From: Coriaria nepalensis
Taxonomy: Eukaryota > Streptophyta > Magnoliopsida > Cucurbitales > Coriariaceae
Direction: 5' to 3'
DNA: 64,000 nt
NCBI GenBank assembly: GCA_027186245.1
Contig: CP114483.1
Coordinates: 11,428,220 to 11,492,219 of the forward strand
The position numbers and the translations under genes were made by a program. Shown here piece after piece: positions 25,781-37,999 of this stretch. The notes under the pieces were generated by a model. The model was given only the letters and a program-made list of their open reading frames with translations, was not told the origin of the DNA and ran no database searches. Within the stretch, counting starts at the first letter, position 1, and the number at the start of each line of letters is the position of its first letter.

Positions 25781-26223
25781 TGAAGACAACAATGGATTCC
25801 TTTAGCCTTAAAAAGCATGTCATTCAGTCTTTTCATGTAATTAAATTGTTTAAAAGCACATCGAACCAATTCTATGTTTGCATTTAGAAAACGACTTTCA
25901 TGCATAACTTGCAAATGATCTATTGAAGAAAACTATGCATTTTTTTAGCTTTAAAGTCATATTATTGCGTCTCTTTTAGTTATTCAATCATTCAAAATCA
26001 CTTCGTACGAAACTCGCAGTTTAAACATAACTTTCGTGCATAACTTGTCGTTGATCGATCCAAGCCAACAACGCATTTGTTTAGCCTGAAAATCATGTCA
26101 TTGAGTCTCTTGTAGTCATGAAATCATTCTAAATTAATCTGAACGAATTCTATTTTCGCCCTTCAAACATGATTTTCTTACATAACGTGCAATTAATCTA
26201 TTGACGACAACAATGCATTCCTT

Positions 26224-27885
26224 TAGCCTTAAAAAGCATGTCATTCAGTCTTTTCATGTCATTAAATTGTTTGAAAGCACATCGAACGAATTCTATGTTT
26301 GCATCTAAAACACGACTTTCATGCATAACTTGCAAATGATCTATTGAAGAAAACTATGCATTTTTTTAGCCTTAAAGTCATATTATTGCGTCTCTTTTAG
26401 TCATTAAATCATTCAAAATCACTTCTTACGAAATTCGCAGTTTAAACATGACTTTCGTGCATAACTTGTCGTTGATCGATTCAAGGCAACAACGCATTTG
26501 TTTAGCCTTAAAATCATGTCATTGAGTCTCTTGTAGTCATGAAATCATTCTAAATTAATCCGAACGAATTCATTTTCGCCCTTCAAACATGATTTTCTTA
26601 CATAACTTGCAATTAATCTATTGAAGACAACAATGCATTCCTTTAGCCTTCAAAAGCATGTCATTCAGTCTTTTCATGTCATTAAATTGTTTGAAAGCAC
26701 ATCGAACGAATTCTATGTTTGCATCTAAAACACGACTTTCATGCATAACTTGCAAATGATCTATTGAAGAAAACTATGAATTTTTTTAGCCTTAAAGTCA
26801 AATTATTGCGTCTCTTTTAGTCATTAAATCATTCAAAATCACTTCGTACGAAATTCGCAGTTTAAACATGACTTTCATGCATAACTTGTCGTTGATCGAT
26901 CCAAGGCAACAACGCATTTATTTAGCCTTAAAATCATGTCATTGAGTCTCTTGTAGTCATGAAACCATTCTAAATTAATCCGAACGAATTCTATTTTCGC
27001 CCTTCAAACATGATTTTCTTACATAACTTGCAATTAATCTATTGAAGACAACAATGCATTCCTTTAGCCTTAAAAAGCATGTCATTCAGTCTTTTCATGT
27101 CATTAAATTGTTTGAAAACACATCGAACAAATTCTATGTTTGCATTTAGAAAACGACTTTCATGCATAACTTGCAAATGATCTATTGAAGAAAACTATGC
27201 ATTTTTTTAGCCTTAAAGTCATATTATTGCGTCTCTTTTAGTCATTAAATCATTCAAAATCACGTCGTATGAAATTCACAGTTTAAACATGTCTTTCGTG
27301 CATAACTTGCCGTTGATCGATTCAAGGCAACAACGCATTTGTTTAGCCTTAAAATCATGTCATTGAGTCTCTTGTAGTCATGAAATCATTCTAAATTAAT
27401 CCGAACGAATTCTATTTTCGCCCTTCAAACATGATTTTCTTACATAACTTGCAATTAATCTATTGAAGACAACAATGGATTCCTTTAGCCTTAAAAAGCA
27501 TGTCATTCAGTCTTTTCATGTAATTAAATTGTTTAAAAGCACATCGAACCAATTCTTTGTTTGCATTTAGAAAACGACTTTCATGCATAACTTGCAAATG
27601 ATCTATTGAAGAAAACTATGCATTTTTTTAGCCTTAAAGTCATATTATTGCGTCTCTTTTAGTCATTCAATCATTCAAAATCACTTCGTACGAAATTCGC
27701 AGTTTAAACATAACTTTCGTGCATAACTTGTCGTTGATCGATCCAAGCCAACAACGCATTTATTTAGCCTTAAAATCATGTCATTGAGTCTCTTGTTGTC
27801 GTGAAATCATTCTAAATTAATCCGAACGAATTCTATTTTCGCCCTTCAAACATGATTTTCTTACATAACTTGCAATTAATCTATT
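26224..27885 (+). repeat. 5-unit repeat block, copy 2
   Basis: This is the second copy of the block at 24,120, with the same one-base deletion and the same AAAGTCAAATTATTG change. Private differences include CTTCAAAAGCATG near 26,650 and GAAACCATTC near 26,965. These were acquired after duplication. Confidence 0.82.
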
Positions 27886-29012
27886 GAAGACAACAATGCA
27901 TTCCTTTAGCCTTAAAAAGCATGTCATTCAGTCTTTTCATGTCATTAAATTGTTTGAAAACACATCGAACAAATTCTATGTTTGCATCTAAAACACGACT
28001 TTCATGCATAACTTGCAAATGATCTATTGAAGAAAACTATGCATTTTTTTAGCCTTAAAGTCGTATTATTGCGTCTCTTTTAGTCATTAAATCATTCAAA
28101 ATCACGTCGTATGAAATTCACAGTTTAAACATGACTTTCGTGCATAACTTGCCGTTGATCGATTCAAGGCAACAACGCATTTGTTTAGCCTTAAAATCAT
28201 GTCATTGAGTCTCTTGTAGTCATGAAATCATTCTAAATTAATCCGAACGAATTCTATTTTCGCCCTTCAAACATGATTTTCTTACATAACTTGCAATTAA
28301 TCTATTGAAGACAACAATGGATTCCTTTAGCCTTAAAAAGCATGTCATTCAGTCTTTTCATGTAATTAAATTGTTTAAAAGCACATCGAACCAATTCTAT
28401 GTTTGCATTTAGAAAACGACTTTCATGCATAACTTGCAAATGATCTATTGAAGAAAACTATGCATTTTTTTAGCCTTAAAGTCATATTATTGCGTCTCTT
28501 TTAGTCATTCAATCATTCAAAATCACTTCGTACGAAATTCGCAGTTTAAACATAACTTTCGTGCATAACTTGTCGTTGATCGATCCAAGCCAACAACGCA
28601 TTTATTTAGCCTTAAAATCATGTCATTGAGTCTCTTGTTGTCGTGAAATCATTCTAAATTAATCCGAACGAATTCTATTTTCGCCCTTCAAACATGATTT
28701 TCTTACATAACTTGCAATTAATCTATTGAAGACAACAATGCATTCCTTTAGCCTTAAAAAGCATGTCATTCAGTCTTTTCATGTCATTAAATTGTTTGAA
28801 AACACATCGAACAAATTCTATGTTTGCATCTAAAACACGACTTTCATGCATAACTTGCAAATGATCTATTGAAGAAAACTATGCATTTTTTTAGCCTTAA
28901 AGTCGTATTATTGCGTCTCTTTTAGTCATTAAATCATTCAAAATCACGTCGTATGAAATTCACAGTTTAAACATGACTTTCGTGCATAACTTGCCGTTGA
29001 TCGATTCAAGGC
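27230..29012 (+). repeat. Tandem dimer duplication (842 bp offset)
   Basis: The stretch of about 27,230-28,170 matches 28,072-29,012 at exactly two units. Markers are CAATGGATTCC (27,473 and 28,315), CACGTCGTATGAAATTCACAG and CTTGTTGTCGTG. The second member changes at its end to ACAACACATTTGTTTAACC, where the match stops. Confidence 0.8.
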
Positions 29013-31109
29013 AACAACACATTTGTTTAACCTTAAAATCATGTCATTGAGTCTCGTGTAGTCATGAAATCATTCTAAATTAATCCGAACGAATTCTATT
29101 TTCGCCCTTCAAACATGATTTTCTTACATAACTTGCAATTAATCTATTGAAGACAACAATGCATTCCTTTAGCCTTAAAAAGCATGTCATTCAGTCTTTT
29201 CATGTCATTAAATTGTTTAAAAGCACATCGAACCAATTCTATGTTTGCATTTAGAATACGACTTTCATACATAACTTGCAAATAATCTATTGAAGAAAAC
29301 TATGCATTTTTTTAGCCTTAAAGTCATATTATTGCGTCTCTTTTAGTCATTCAATCATTCAAAATCACTTTGTACGAAATTCGCAATTTAAACATGACTT
29401 TCGTGCATAACTTGCCGTTGATTTATTCAAGGCAACAACGCATTTGTTTAGCCTTAAAATCATGTCATTGAGTCTCTTGTAGTCATGAAATCATTCTAAA
29501 TTAATCCAAACGAATTCTATTTTCGCCCTTCAAACATGATTTTCTTACATAACTTGCAATTAATCTATTGAAGACAACAATGCATTCCTTTAGCCTTAAA
29601 AAGCATGTCATTCAGTCTTTTCATGTCATTAAATTGTTTGAAAACACATCGAACAAATTCTATGTTTGCATCTAAAACACGACTTTCATGCATAACTTGC
29701 AAATGATCTATTGAAGAAAACAATGCATTTTTTTAGCCTTAAAGTCATATTATTGCGTCTCTTTTAGTCATTCAATCATTCAAAATCACTTCGTACGAAA
29801 TTCGCAGTTTAAACATAACTTTCGTGCATAACTTGTCGTTGATCGATCCAAGCCAACAACGCATTTATTTAGCCTTAAAATCATGTCATTGAGTCTCTTG
29901 TTGTCGTGAAATCATTCTAAATTAATCCGAACGAATTCTATTTTCGCCCTTCAAACATGATTTTCTTACATAACTTGCAATTAATCTATTGAAGACAACA
30001 ATGCATTCCTTTAGCCTTAAAAAGCATGTCATTCAGTCTTTTCATGTCATTAAATTGTTTGAAAACACATCGAACAAATTCTATGTTTGCATCTAAAACA
30101 CGACTTTCATGCATAACTTGCAAATGATCTATTGAAGAAAACTATGCATTTTTTTAGCCTTAAAGTCGTATTATTGCGTCTCTTTTAGTCATTAAATCAT
30201 TCAAAATCACGTCGTATGAAATTCACAGTTTAAACATGACTTTCGTGCATAACTTGCCGTTGATCGATTCAAGGCAACAACGCATTTGTTTAGCCTTAAA
30301 ATCATGTCATTGAGTCTCGTGTAGTCGTGAAATCATTCTAAATTAATCCGAACGAATTCTATTTTCGCCCTTCAAATATGATTTTCTTACATAACTTGCA
30401 ATTAATCTATTGAGGACAACAATGCATTCCTTTAGCCTTAAAAAGCATGTCATTCAGTCTTTTCATGTCATTAAATTGTTTGAAAGCACATCGAACGAAT
30501 TCTATGTTTGCATCTAAAACACGACTTTCATGCATAACTTGCAAATGATCTATTGAAGAAAACTAAGCATTTTTTTAGCCTTAAAGTCATATTATTTCGT
30601 CTCTTTTAGTCATTAAATCATTCAAAATCACTTCGTACGAAATTCGCAGTTTAAACATGACTTTCGTGCGTAACTTGTCGTTGATCGATCCAAGGCAACA
30701 ACGCATTTATTTAGCCTTAAAATCATGTCATTGAGTCTCTTGTAGTCGTGAAATCATTCTAAATTAATCCGAACGAATTCTATTTTCACCCTTCAAACAT
30801 GATTTTCTTACATAACTTGCAGTTAATCTATTGAAGACAACAACGCATTCATTTAGCCTTAAAAAGCATGTCATTCAGTCTTTTCATGTCATTAAATTGT
30901 TTGAAAGCACATCGAACAAATTCTATGTTTGCATCTAAAACACGACTTTCATGCATAACTTGCAAATGATCTATTGAAGAAAACTAAGCATTTTTTTAGC
31001 CTTAAAGTCATATTATTTCGTCTCTTTTAGTCATTAAATCATTCAAAATCACTTCGTACGAAATTCGCAGTTTAAAAATGACTTTCGTGCATAACTTGCC
31101 ATTGATCGA

Positions 31110-34100
31110 TTCAAGGCAACAACGCATTTGTTTTGCCTTAAAATCATGTCATTGAGTCTCTTGTAGTCATGAAATCATTCTAAATTAATCCGAACGAATT
31201 CTATTTTCGCCCTTCAAACATGATTTTCTTACATAACTTGCAATTAATCTATTGAAGACAACAATGCATTCCTTTAGCCTTAAAAAGCATGTCATTCAGT
31301 CTTTTCATGTCATTAAATTGTTTGAAAGCACATCGAACAAATTCTATGTTTGCATCTAAAACACGGCTTTTATGCATAACCTGCAAATGATCTATTGAAG
31401 AAAACTATGCATTTTTTTAGCCTTAAAGTCATATTATTGCGTCTCTTTTAGTCATTAAATCATTCAAAATCACTTTGTACGAAATTCGCAGTTTAAAAAT
31501 GACTTTCGTGCATAACTTGCCGTTGATCGATTCAAGGCAACAACGCATTTGTTTTGCCTTAAAATCATGTCATTGAGTCTCTTGTAGTCATGAAATCATT
31601 CTAAATTAATCCGAACGAATTCTATTTTCGCCCTTCAAACATGATTTTCTTACATAACTTGCAATTAATCTATTGAAGACAACAATGCATTCCTTTAGCC
31701 TTAAAAAGCATGTCATTCAGTCTTTTCATGTCATTAAATTGTTTGAAAGCACATCGAACAAATTCTATGTTTGCATCTAAAACACGGCTTTTATGCATAA
31801 CCTGCAAATGATCTATTGAAGAAAACTATGCATTTTTTTAGCCTTAAAGTCATATTATTGCGTCTCTTTTAGTTATTAAATCATTCAAAATCACTTTGTA
31901 CGAAATTCGCAGTTTAAAAATGACTTTCGTGCATAACTTGCCGTTGATCGATTCATGGCAACAACGCATTTGTTTTGCCTTAAAATCATGTCATTGAGTC
32001 TCTTGTAGTCATGAAATCATTCTAAATTAATCCGAACGAATTCTATTTTCGCCCTTCCAACATGATTTTCTTACATAACTTGCAATTAATCTATTGAAGA
32101 CAACAACGCATTCATTTAGCCTTAAAAAGCATGTCATTCAGTCTTTTCATGTCATTAAACTGTTTGAAAGCACGTCGAACCAATTCTATGTTTGCATTTA
32201 AAACACGACTTTCATGTATAACTTGAAAATGATCTATTGAAGAAAACTATGCATTTTTTTAGCCATCAAGTCGTATTATTGGATCTCTTTTGGTCATTAA
32301 ATCATTCAAAATCACTTCGTACGAAATTCGCAGTTAAAACATGACTTTCGTGCATAACTTGCCGTTGATCGATTCAGGGCAACAACGCATTTGTTTAGCC
32401 TTAAAATCATGTCATTGAGTCTCTTGTAGTCATGGAATCATTCTAAATTAATCCGAACGAATTCTATTTTCGCCCTTCAAACATGATTTTCTTACATAAC
32501 TTGCAATTAATCTATTGAAGACAACAATGGATTCCTTTAGCCTTAAAAAGCATGTCATTCAGTCTTATCATGTAATTAAATTGTTTAAAAGCACATCGAA
32601 CCAATTCTATGTTTGCATTTAGAAAACGACTTTCATGCATAACTTGCAAATGATCTATTGAAGAAAACTATGCATTTTTTTAGCCTTAAAGTCATATTAT
32701 TGCGTCTCTTTTAGTCATTCAATCATTCAAAATCACTACGTACGAAATTCGCAGTTTAAACATAACTTTCGTGCATAACTTGTCGTTGATCGATCCAAGC
32801 CAACAACGCATTTATTTAGCCTTAAAATCATGTCATTGAGTCTCTTGTAGTCGTGAAATCATTCTAAATTAATCCGAACGAATTCTATTTTCGCCCTTCA
32901 AACATGATTTTCTTACATAACTTGCAATTAATCTATTGAAGACAACAATGCATTCCTTTAGCCTTAAAAAGCATGTCATTCAGTCTTTTCATGTCATTAA
33001 ATTGTTTGAAAACACATCGAACAAATTCTATGTTTGCATCTAAAACACGACTTTTATGCATAACTTGCAAATGATCTATTGAAGAAAACTATGCATTTTT
33101 TTAGCCTTAAAGTCGTATTATTGCGTCTCTTTTAGTCATTAAATCATTCAAAATCACGTCGTATGAAATTCACAGTTTAAACATGACTTTCGTGCATAAC
33201 TTGCCGTTGATCGATTCAAGGCAACAACACATTTGTTTAACCTTAAAATCATGTCATTGAGTCTCGTGTAGTCATGAAATCATTCTAAATTAATCCGAAC
33301 GAATTCTATTTTAGCCCTTCAAACATGATTTTCTTACATAACTTGCAATTAATCTATTGAAGACAACAATGCATTCCTTTAGCCTTAAAAAGCATGTCAT
33401 TCAGTCTTTTCATGTCATTAAATTGTTTAAAAGCACATCGAACCAATTCTATGTTTGCATTTAGAATACGACTTTCATACATAACTTGCAAATGATCTAT
33501 TGAAGAAAACTATGCATTTTTTTAGCCTTAAAGTCATATTATTGCGTCTCTTTTAGTCATTCAATCATTCAAAATCACTTTGTACGAAATTCGCAGTTTA
33601 AACATGACTTTCGTGCATAACTTGCCGTTGATTTATTCAAGGCAACAACGCATTTGTTTAGCCTTAAAATCATGTCATTGAGTCTCTTGTAGTCATGAAA
33701 TCATTCTAAATTAATCCGAACGAATTCTATTTTCGCCCTTCAAACATGATTTTCTTACATAACTTGCAATTAATCTATTGAAGACAACAATGCATTCCTT
33801 TAGCCTTAAAAAGCATGTCATTCAGTCTTTTCATGTCATTAAATTGTTTGAAAACACATCGAACAAATTCTATGTTTGCGTCTAAAATACGACTTTCATG
33901 CATAACTTGCAAATGATCTATTGAAGAAAACTATGCATTTTTTTAGCCTTAAAGTCATATTATTGCGTCTCTTTTAGTCATTAAATCATTCAAAATCACT
34001 TCGTACGAAATTCGCAATTTAGACATGACTTTCGTGCATAACTTGCCGTTGATCGATTCAAGGCAACAACGCATTTGTTTAGCCTGAAAATCATGTCATT

Positions 34101-34477
34101 GAGTCTCTTGTAGTCATGAAATCATTCTAAATTAATCCGAACGAATTCTATTTTCGCCCTTCAAACATGATTTTCTTACATAACTCGCAATTAATCTATT
34201 GAAGACAACAATGCATTCCTATAGCCTTAAAAAGCATGTCATTCAGTCTTTTCATGTCATTAAATTGTTTAAAAGCACATCGAACCAATTCTATGTCTGC
34301 ATTTAGAACACGACTTTCATGCATAACTTGCAAATAATCTATTGAAGAAAACTATGCATTTTTTTAGCCTTAAAGTCATATTATTGCGTTTCTTTTAGTC
34401 ATTCAATCATTCAAAATCACTTCGTACGAAATTCGCAGTTTAAACATGACTTTCGTGCATAGCTTGCCGTTGATCGA
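31110..34477 (+). repeat. Second 8-unit higher-order repeat, copy 1 (3,368 bp)
   Basis: The offset to the next copy is again 3,368: ACACGGCTTT at 31,361 and 34,729, AGTTATTAAATC at 31,871 and 35,239, ATTCATGGCA at 31,951 and 35,319, AGTCTTATCA at 32,561 and 35,929. Its content is related to the right half of the first HOR (two CGGCTTTTATG junctions, then CATTAAACTG, then TCTTATCATGTAATT). Both HORs therefore descend from a common block. Confidence 0.82.
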
Positions 34478-36630
34478 TTCAAGGCAACAACGCATTTGTT
34501 TTGCCTTAAAATCATGTCATTGAGTCTCTTGTAGTCATGAAATCATTCTAAATTAATCCGAACGAATTCTATTTTCGCCCTTCAAACATGATTTTCTTAC
34601 ATAACTTGCAATTAATCTATTGAAGACAACAATGCATTCCTTTAGCCTTAAAAAGCATGTCATTCAGTCTTTTCATGTCATTAAATTGTTTGAAAGCACA
34701 TCGAACAAATTCTATGTTTGCATCTAAAACACGGCTTTTATGCATAACCTGCAAATGATCTATTGAAGAAAACTATGCATTTTTTTAGCCTTAAAGTCAT
34801 ATTATTGCGTCTCTTTTAGTCATTAAATCATTCAAAATCACTTTGTACGAAATTCGCAGTTTAAAAATGACTTTCGTGCATAACTTGCCGTTGATCGATT
34901 CAAGGCAACAACGCATTTGTTTTGCCTTAAAATCATGTCATTGAGTCTCTTGTAGTCATGAAATCATTCTAAATTAATCCGAACGAATTCTATTTTCGCC
35001 CTTCAAACATGATTTTCTTACATAACTTGCAATTAATCTATTGAAGACAACAATGCATTCCTTTAGCCTTAAAAAGCATGTCATTCAGTCTTTTCATGTC
35101 ATTAAATTGTTTGAAAGCACATCGAACAAATTCTATGTTTGCATCTAAAACACGGCTTTTATGCATAACCTGCAAATGATCTATTGAAGAAAACTATGCA
35201 TTTTTTTAGCCTTAAAGTCATATTATTGCGTCTCTTTTAGTTATTAAATCATTCAAAATCACTTTGTACGAAATTCGCAGTTTAAAAATGACTTTCGTGC
35301 ATAACTTGCCGTTGATCGATTCATGGCAACAACGCATTTGTTTTGCCTTAAAATCATGTCATTGAGTCTCTTGTAGTCATGAAATCATTCTAAATTAATC
35401 CGAACGAATTCTATTTTCGCCCTTCCAACATGATTTTCTTACATAACTTGCAATTAATCTATTGAAGACAACAACGCATTCATTTAGCCTTAAAAAGCAT
35501 GTCATTCAGTCTTTTCATGTCATTAAACTGTTTGAAAGCACGTCGAACCAATTCTATGTTTGCATTTAAAACACGACTTTCATGTATAACTTGAAAATGA
35601 TCTATTGAAGAAAACTATGCATTTTTTTAGCCATAAAGTCGTATTATTGGATCTCTTTTGGTCATTAAATCATTCAAAATCACTTCGTACGAAATTCGCA
35701 GTTAAAACATGACTTTCGTGCATAACTTGACGTTGATCGATTCAGGGCAACAACGCATTTGTTTAGCCTTAAAATCATGTCATTGAGTCTCTTGTAGTCA
35801 TGGAATCATTCTAAATTAATCCGAACGAATTCTATTTTCGCCCTTCAAACATGATTTTCTTACATAACTTGCAATTAATCTATTGAAGACAACAATGGAT
35901 TCCTTTAGCCTTAAAAAGCATGTCATTCAGTCTTATCATGTAATTAAATTGTTTAAAAGCACATCGAACCAATTCTATGTTTGCATTTAGAAAACGACTT
36001 TCATGCATAACTTGCAAATGATCTATTGAAGAAAACTATGCATTTTTTTAGCCTTAAAGTCATATTATTGCGTCTCTTTTAGTCATTCAATCATTCAAAA
36101 TCACTACGTACGAAATTCGCAGTTTAAACATAACTTTCGTGCATAACTTGTCGTTGATCGATCCAAGCCAACAACGCATTTATTTAGCCTTAAAATCATG
36201 TCATTGAGTCTCTTGTAGTCGTGAAATCATTCTAAATTAATCCGAACGAATTCTATTTTCGCCCTTCAAACATGATTTTCTTACATAACTTGCAATTAAT
36301 CTATTGAAGACAACAATGCATTCCTTTAGCCTTAAAAAGCATGTCATTCAGTCTTTTCATGTCATTAAATTGTTTGAAAACACATCGAACAAATTCTATG
36401 TTTGCATCTAAAACACGACTTTTATGCATAACTTGCAAATGATCTATTGAAGAAAACTATGCATTTTTTTAGCCTTAAAGTCGTATTATTGCGTCTCTTT
36501 TAGTGATTAAATCATTCAAAATCACGTCGTATGTAATTCACAGTTTAAACATGACTTTCGTGCATAACTTGCCGTTGATCGATTCAAGGCAACAACACAT
36601 TTGTTTAACCTTAAAATCATGTCATTGAGT
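34478..36630 (+). repeat. Second higher-order repeat, copy 2 (partial, about 5 units)
   Basis: This copy matches 31,110-33,262 until about 36,630. There the partner keeps CTCGTGTAGTC while this copy has CTCTTGTAGTC with GAAACCATTGTAAATT, and the match ends. Only about 2.15 kb of the 3.37-kb period is present, so the right part was lost or overwritten. Confidence 0.78.
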
Positions 36631-37999
36631 CTCTTGTAGTCATGAAACCATTGTAAATTAATCCGAACGAATTCTATTTTCGCCCTTCAAACATGATTTT
36701 CTTACATAACTTGCAATTAATCTATTGAAGACAACAATGCATTCCTTTAGCCTTAAAAAGCATGTCATTCAGTCTTTTCATGTCATTAAATTGTTTGAAA
36801 GCACATCGAACGAATTCTATGTTTGCATCTAAAACACGACTTTCATGCATAACTTGCAAATGATCTATTGAAGAAAACTATGAATTTTTTTAGCCTCAAA
36901 GTCATATTATTGCGTCTCTTTTAGTCATTAAATCATTCAAAATCACTTCGTACGAAATTCGCAGTTTAAACATGACTTTCATGCATAACTTGTCGTTGAT
37001 CGATCCAAGGCAACAACGCATTTATTTAGCCTTAAAATCATGTCATTGAGTCTCTTGTAGTCATGAAATCATTCTAAATTAATCCGAACGAATTCTATTT
37101 TCGCCCTTCAAACATGATTTTCTTACATAACTTGCAATTAATCTATTGAAGACAACAATGCATTCCTTTAGCCTTAAAAAGCATGTCATTCAGTCTTTTC
37201 ATGTCATTAAATTGTTTAAAAGCACATCGAACCAATTCTATGTTTGCATTTAGAAAACGACTTTCATGCATAACTTGCAAATGATCTATTGAAGAAAACT
37301 ATGCATTTTTTTAGCCTTAAAGTCATATTATTGCGTTTCTTTTAGTCATTCAATCATTCAAAATCACTTCGTACGAAATTCGCAGTTTAAACATGACTTT
37401 CGTGCATAGCTTGCCGTTGATCGATTCAAGGCAACAACGCATTTGTTTAGCCTTAAAATCATGTCATTGAGTCTCTTGTAGTCATGAAATCATTCCAAAT
37501 TAATCCGAACGAATTCTATTTTCGCCCTTCAAACATGATTTTCTTACATAACTTGCAATTAATCTATTGAAGACAACAATGCATTCCTTTAGCCTTTAAA
37601 AGCATGTCATTCAGTCTTTTGATGTCATTAAATTGTTTGAAAGCACATCGAACGAATTCTATGTTTGCATCTAAAACACGACTTTCATGCATAACTTGCA
37701 AATTATCTATTGAAGAAAACTATGCATTTTTTTAGCCTTAAAGTCATATTATTGCGTCTCTTTTAGTCATTAAATCATTCAAAATCACTTCGTACGAAAT
37801 TCGCAGTTTAAACATGACTTTCGTGCATAACTTGCCGTTGATTTATTCAAGGCAACAACGCATTTGTTTAGCCTTAAAATCATGTCATTGAGTCTCTTGT
37901 AGTCATGAAATCATTCTAAATTAATCCGAACGAATTCTATTTTCGCCCTTCAAACATGATTTTCTTACATAACTTGCAATTAATCTATTGAAGACAATA

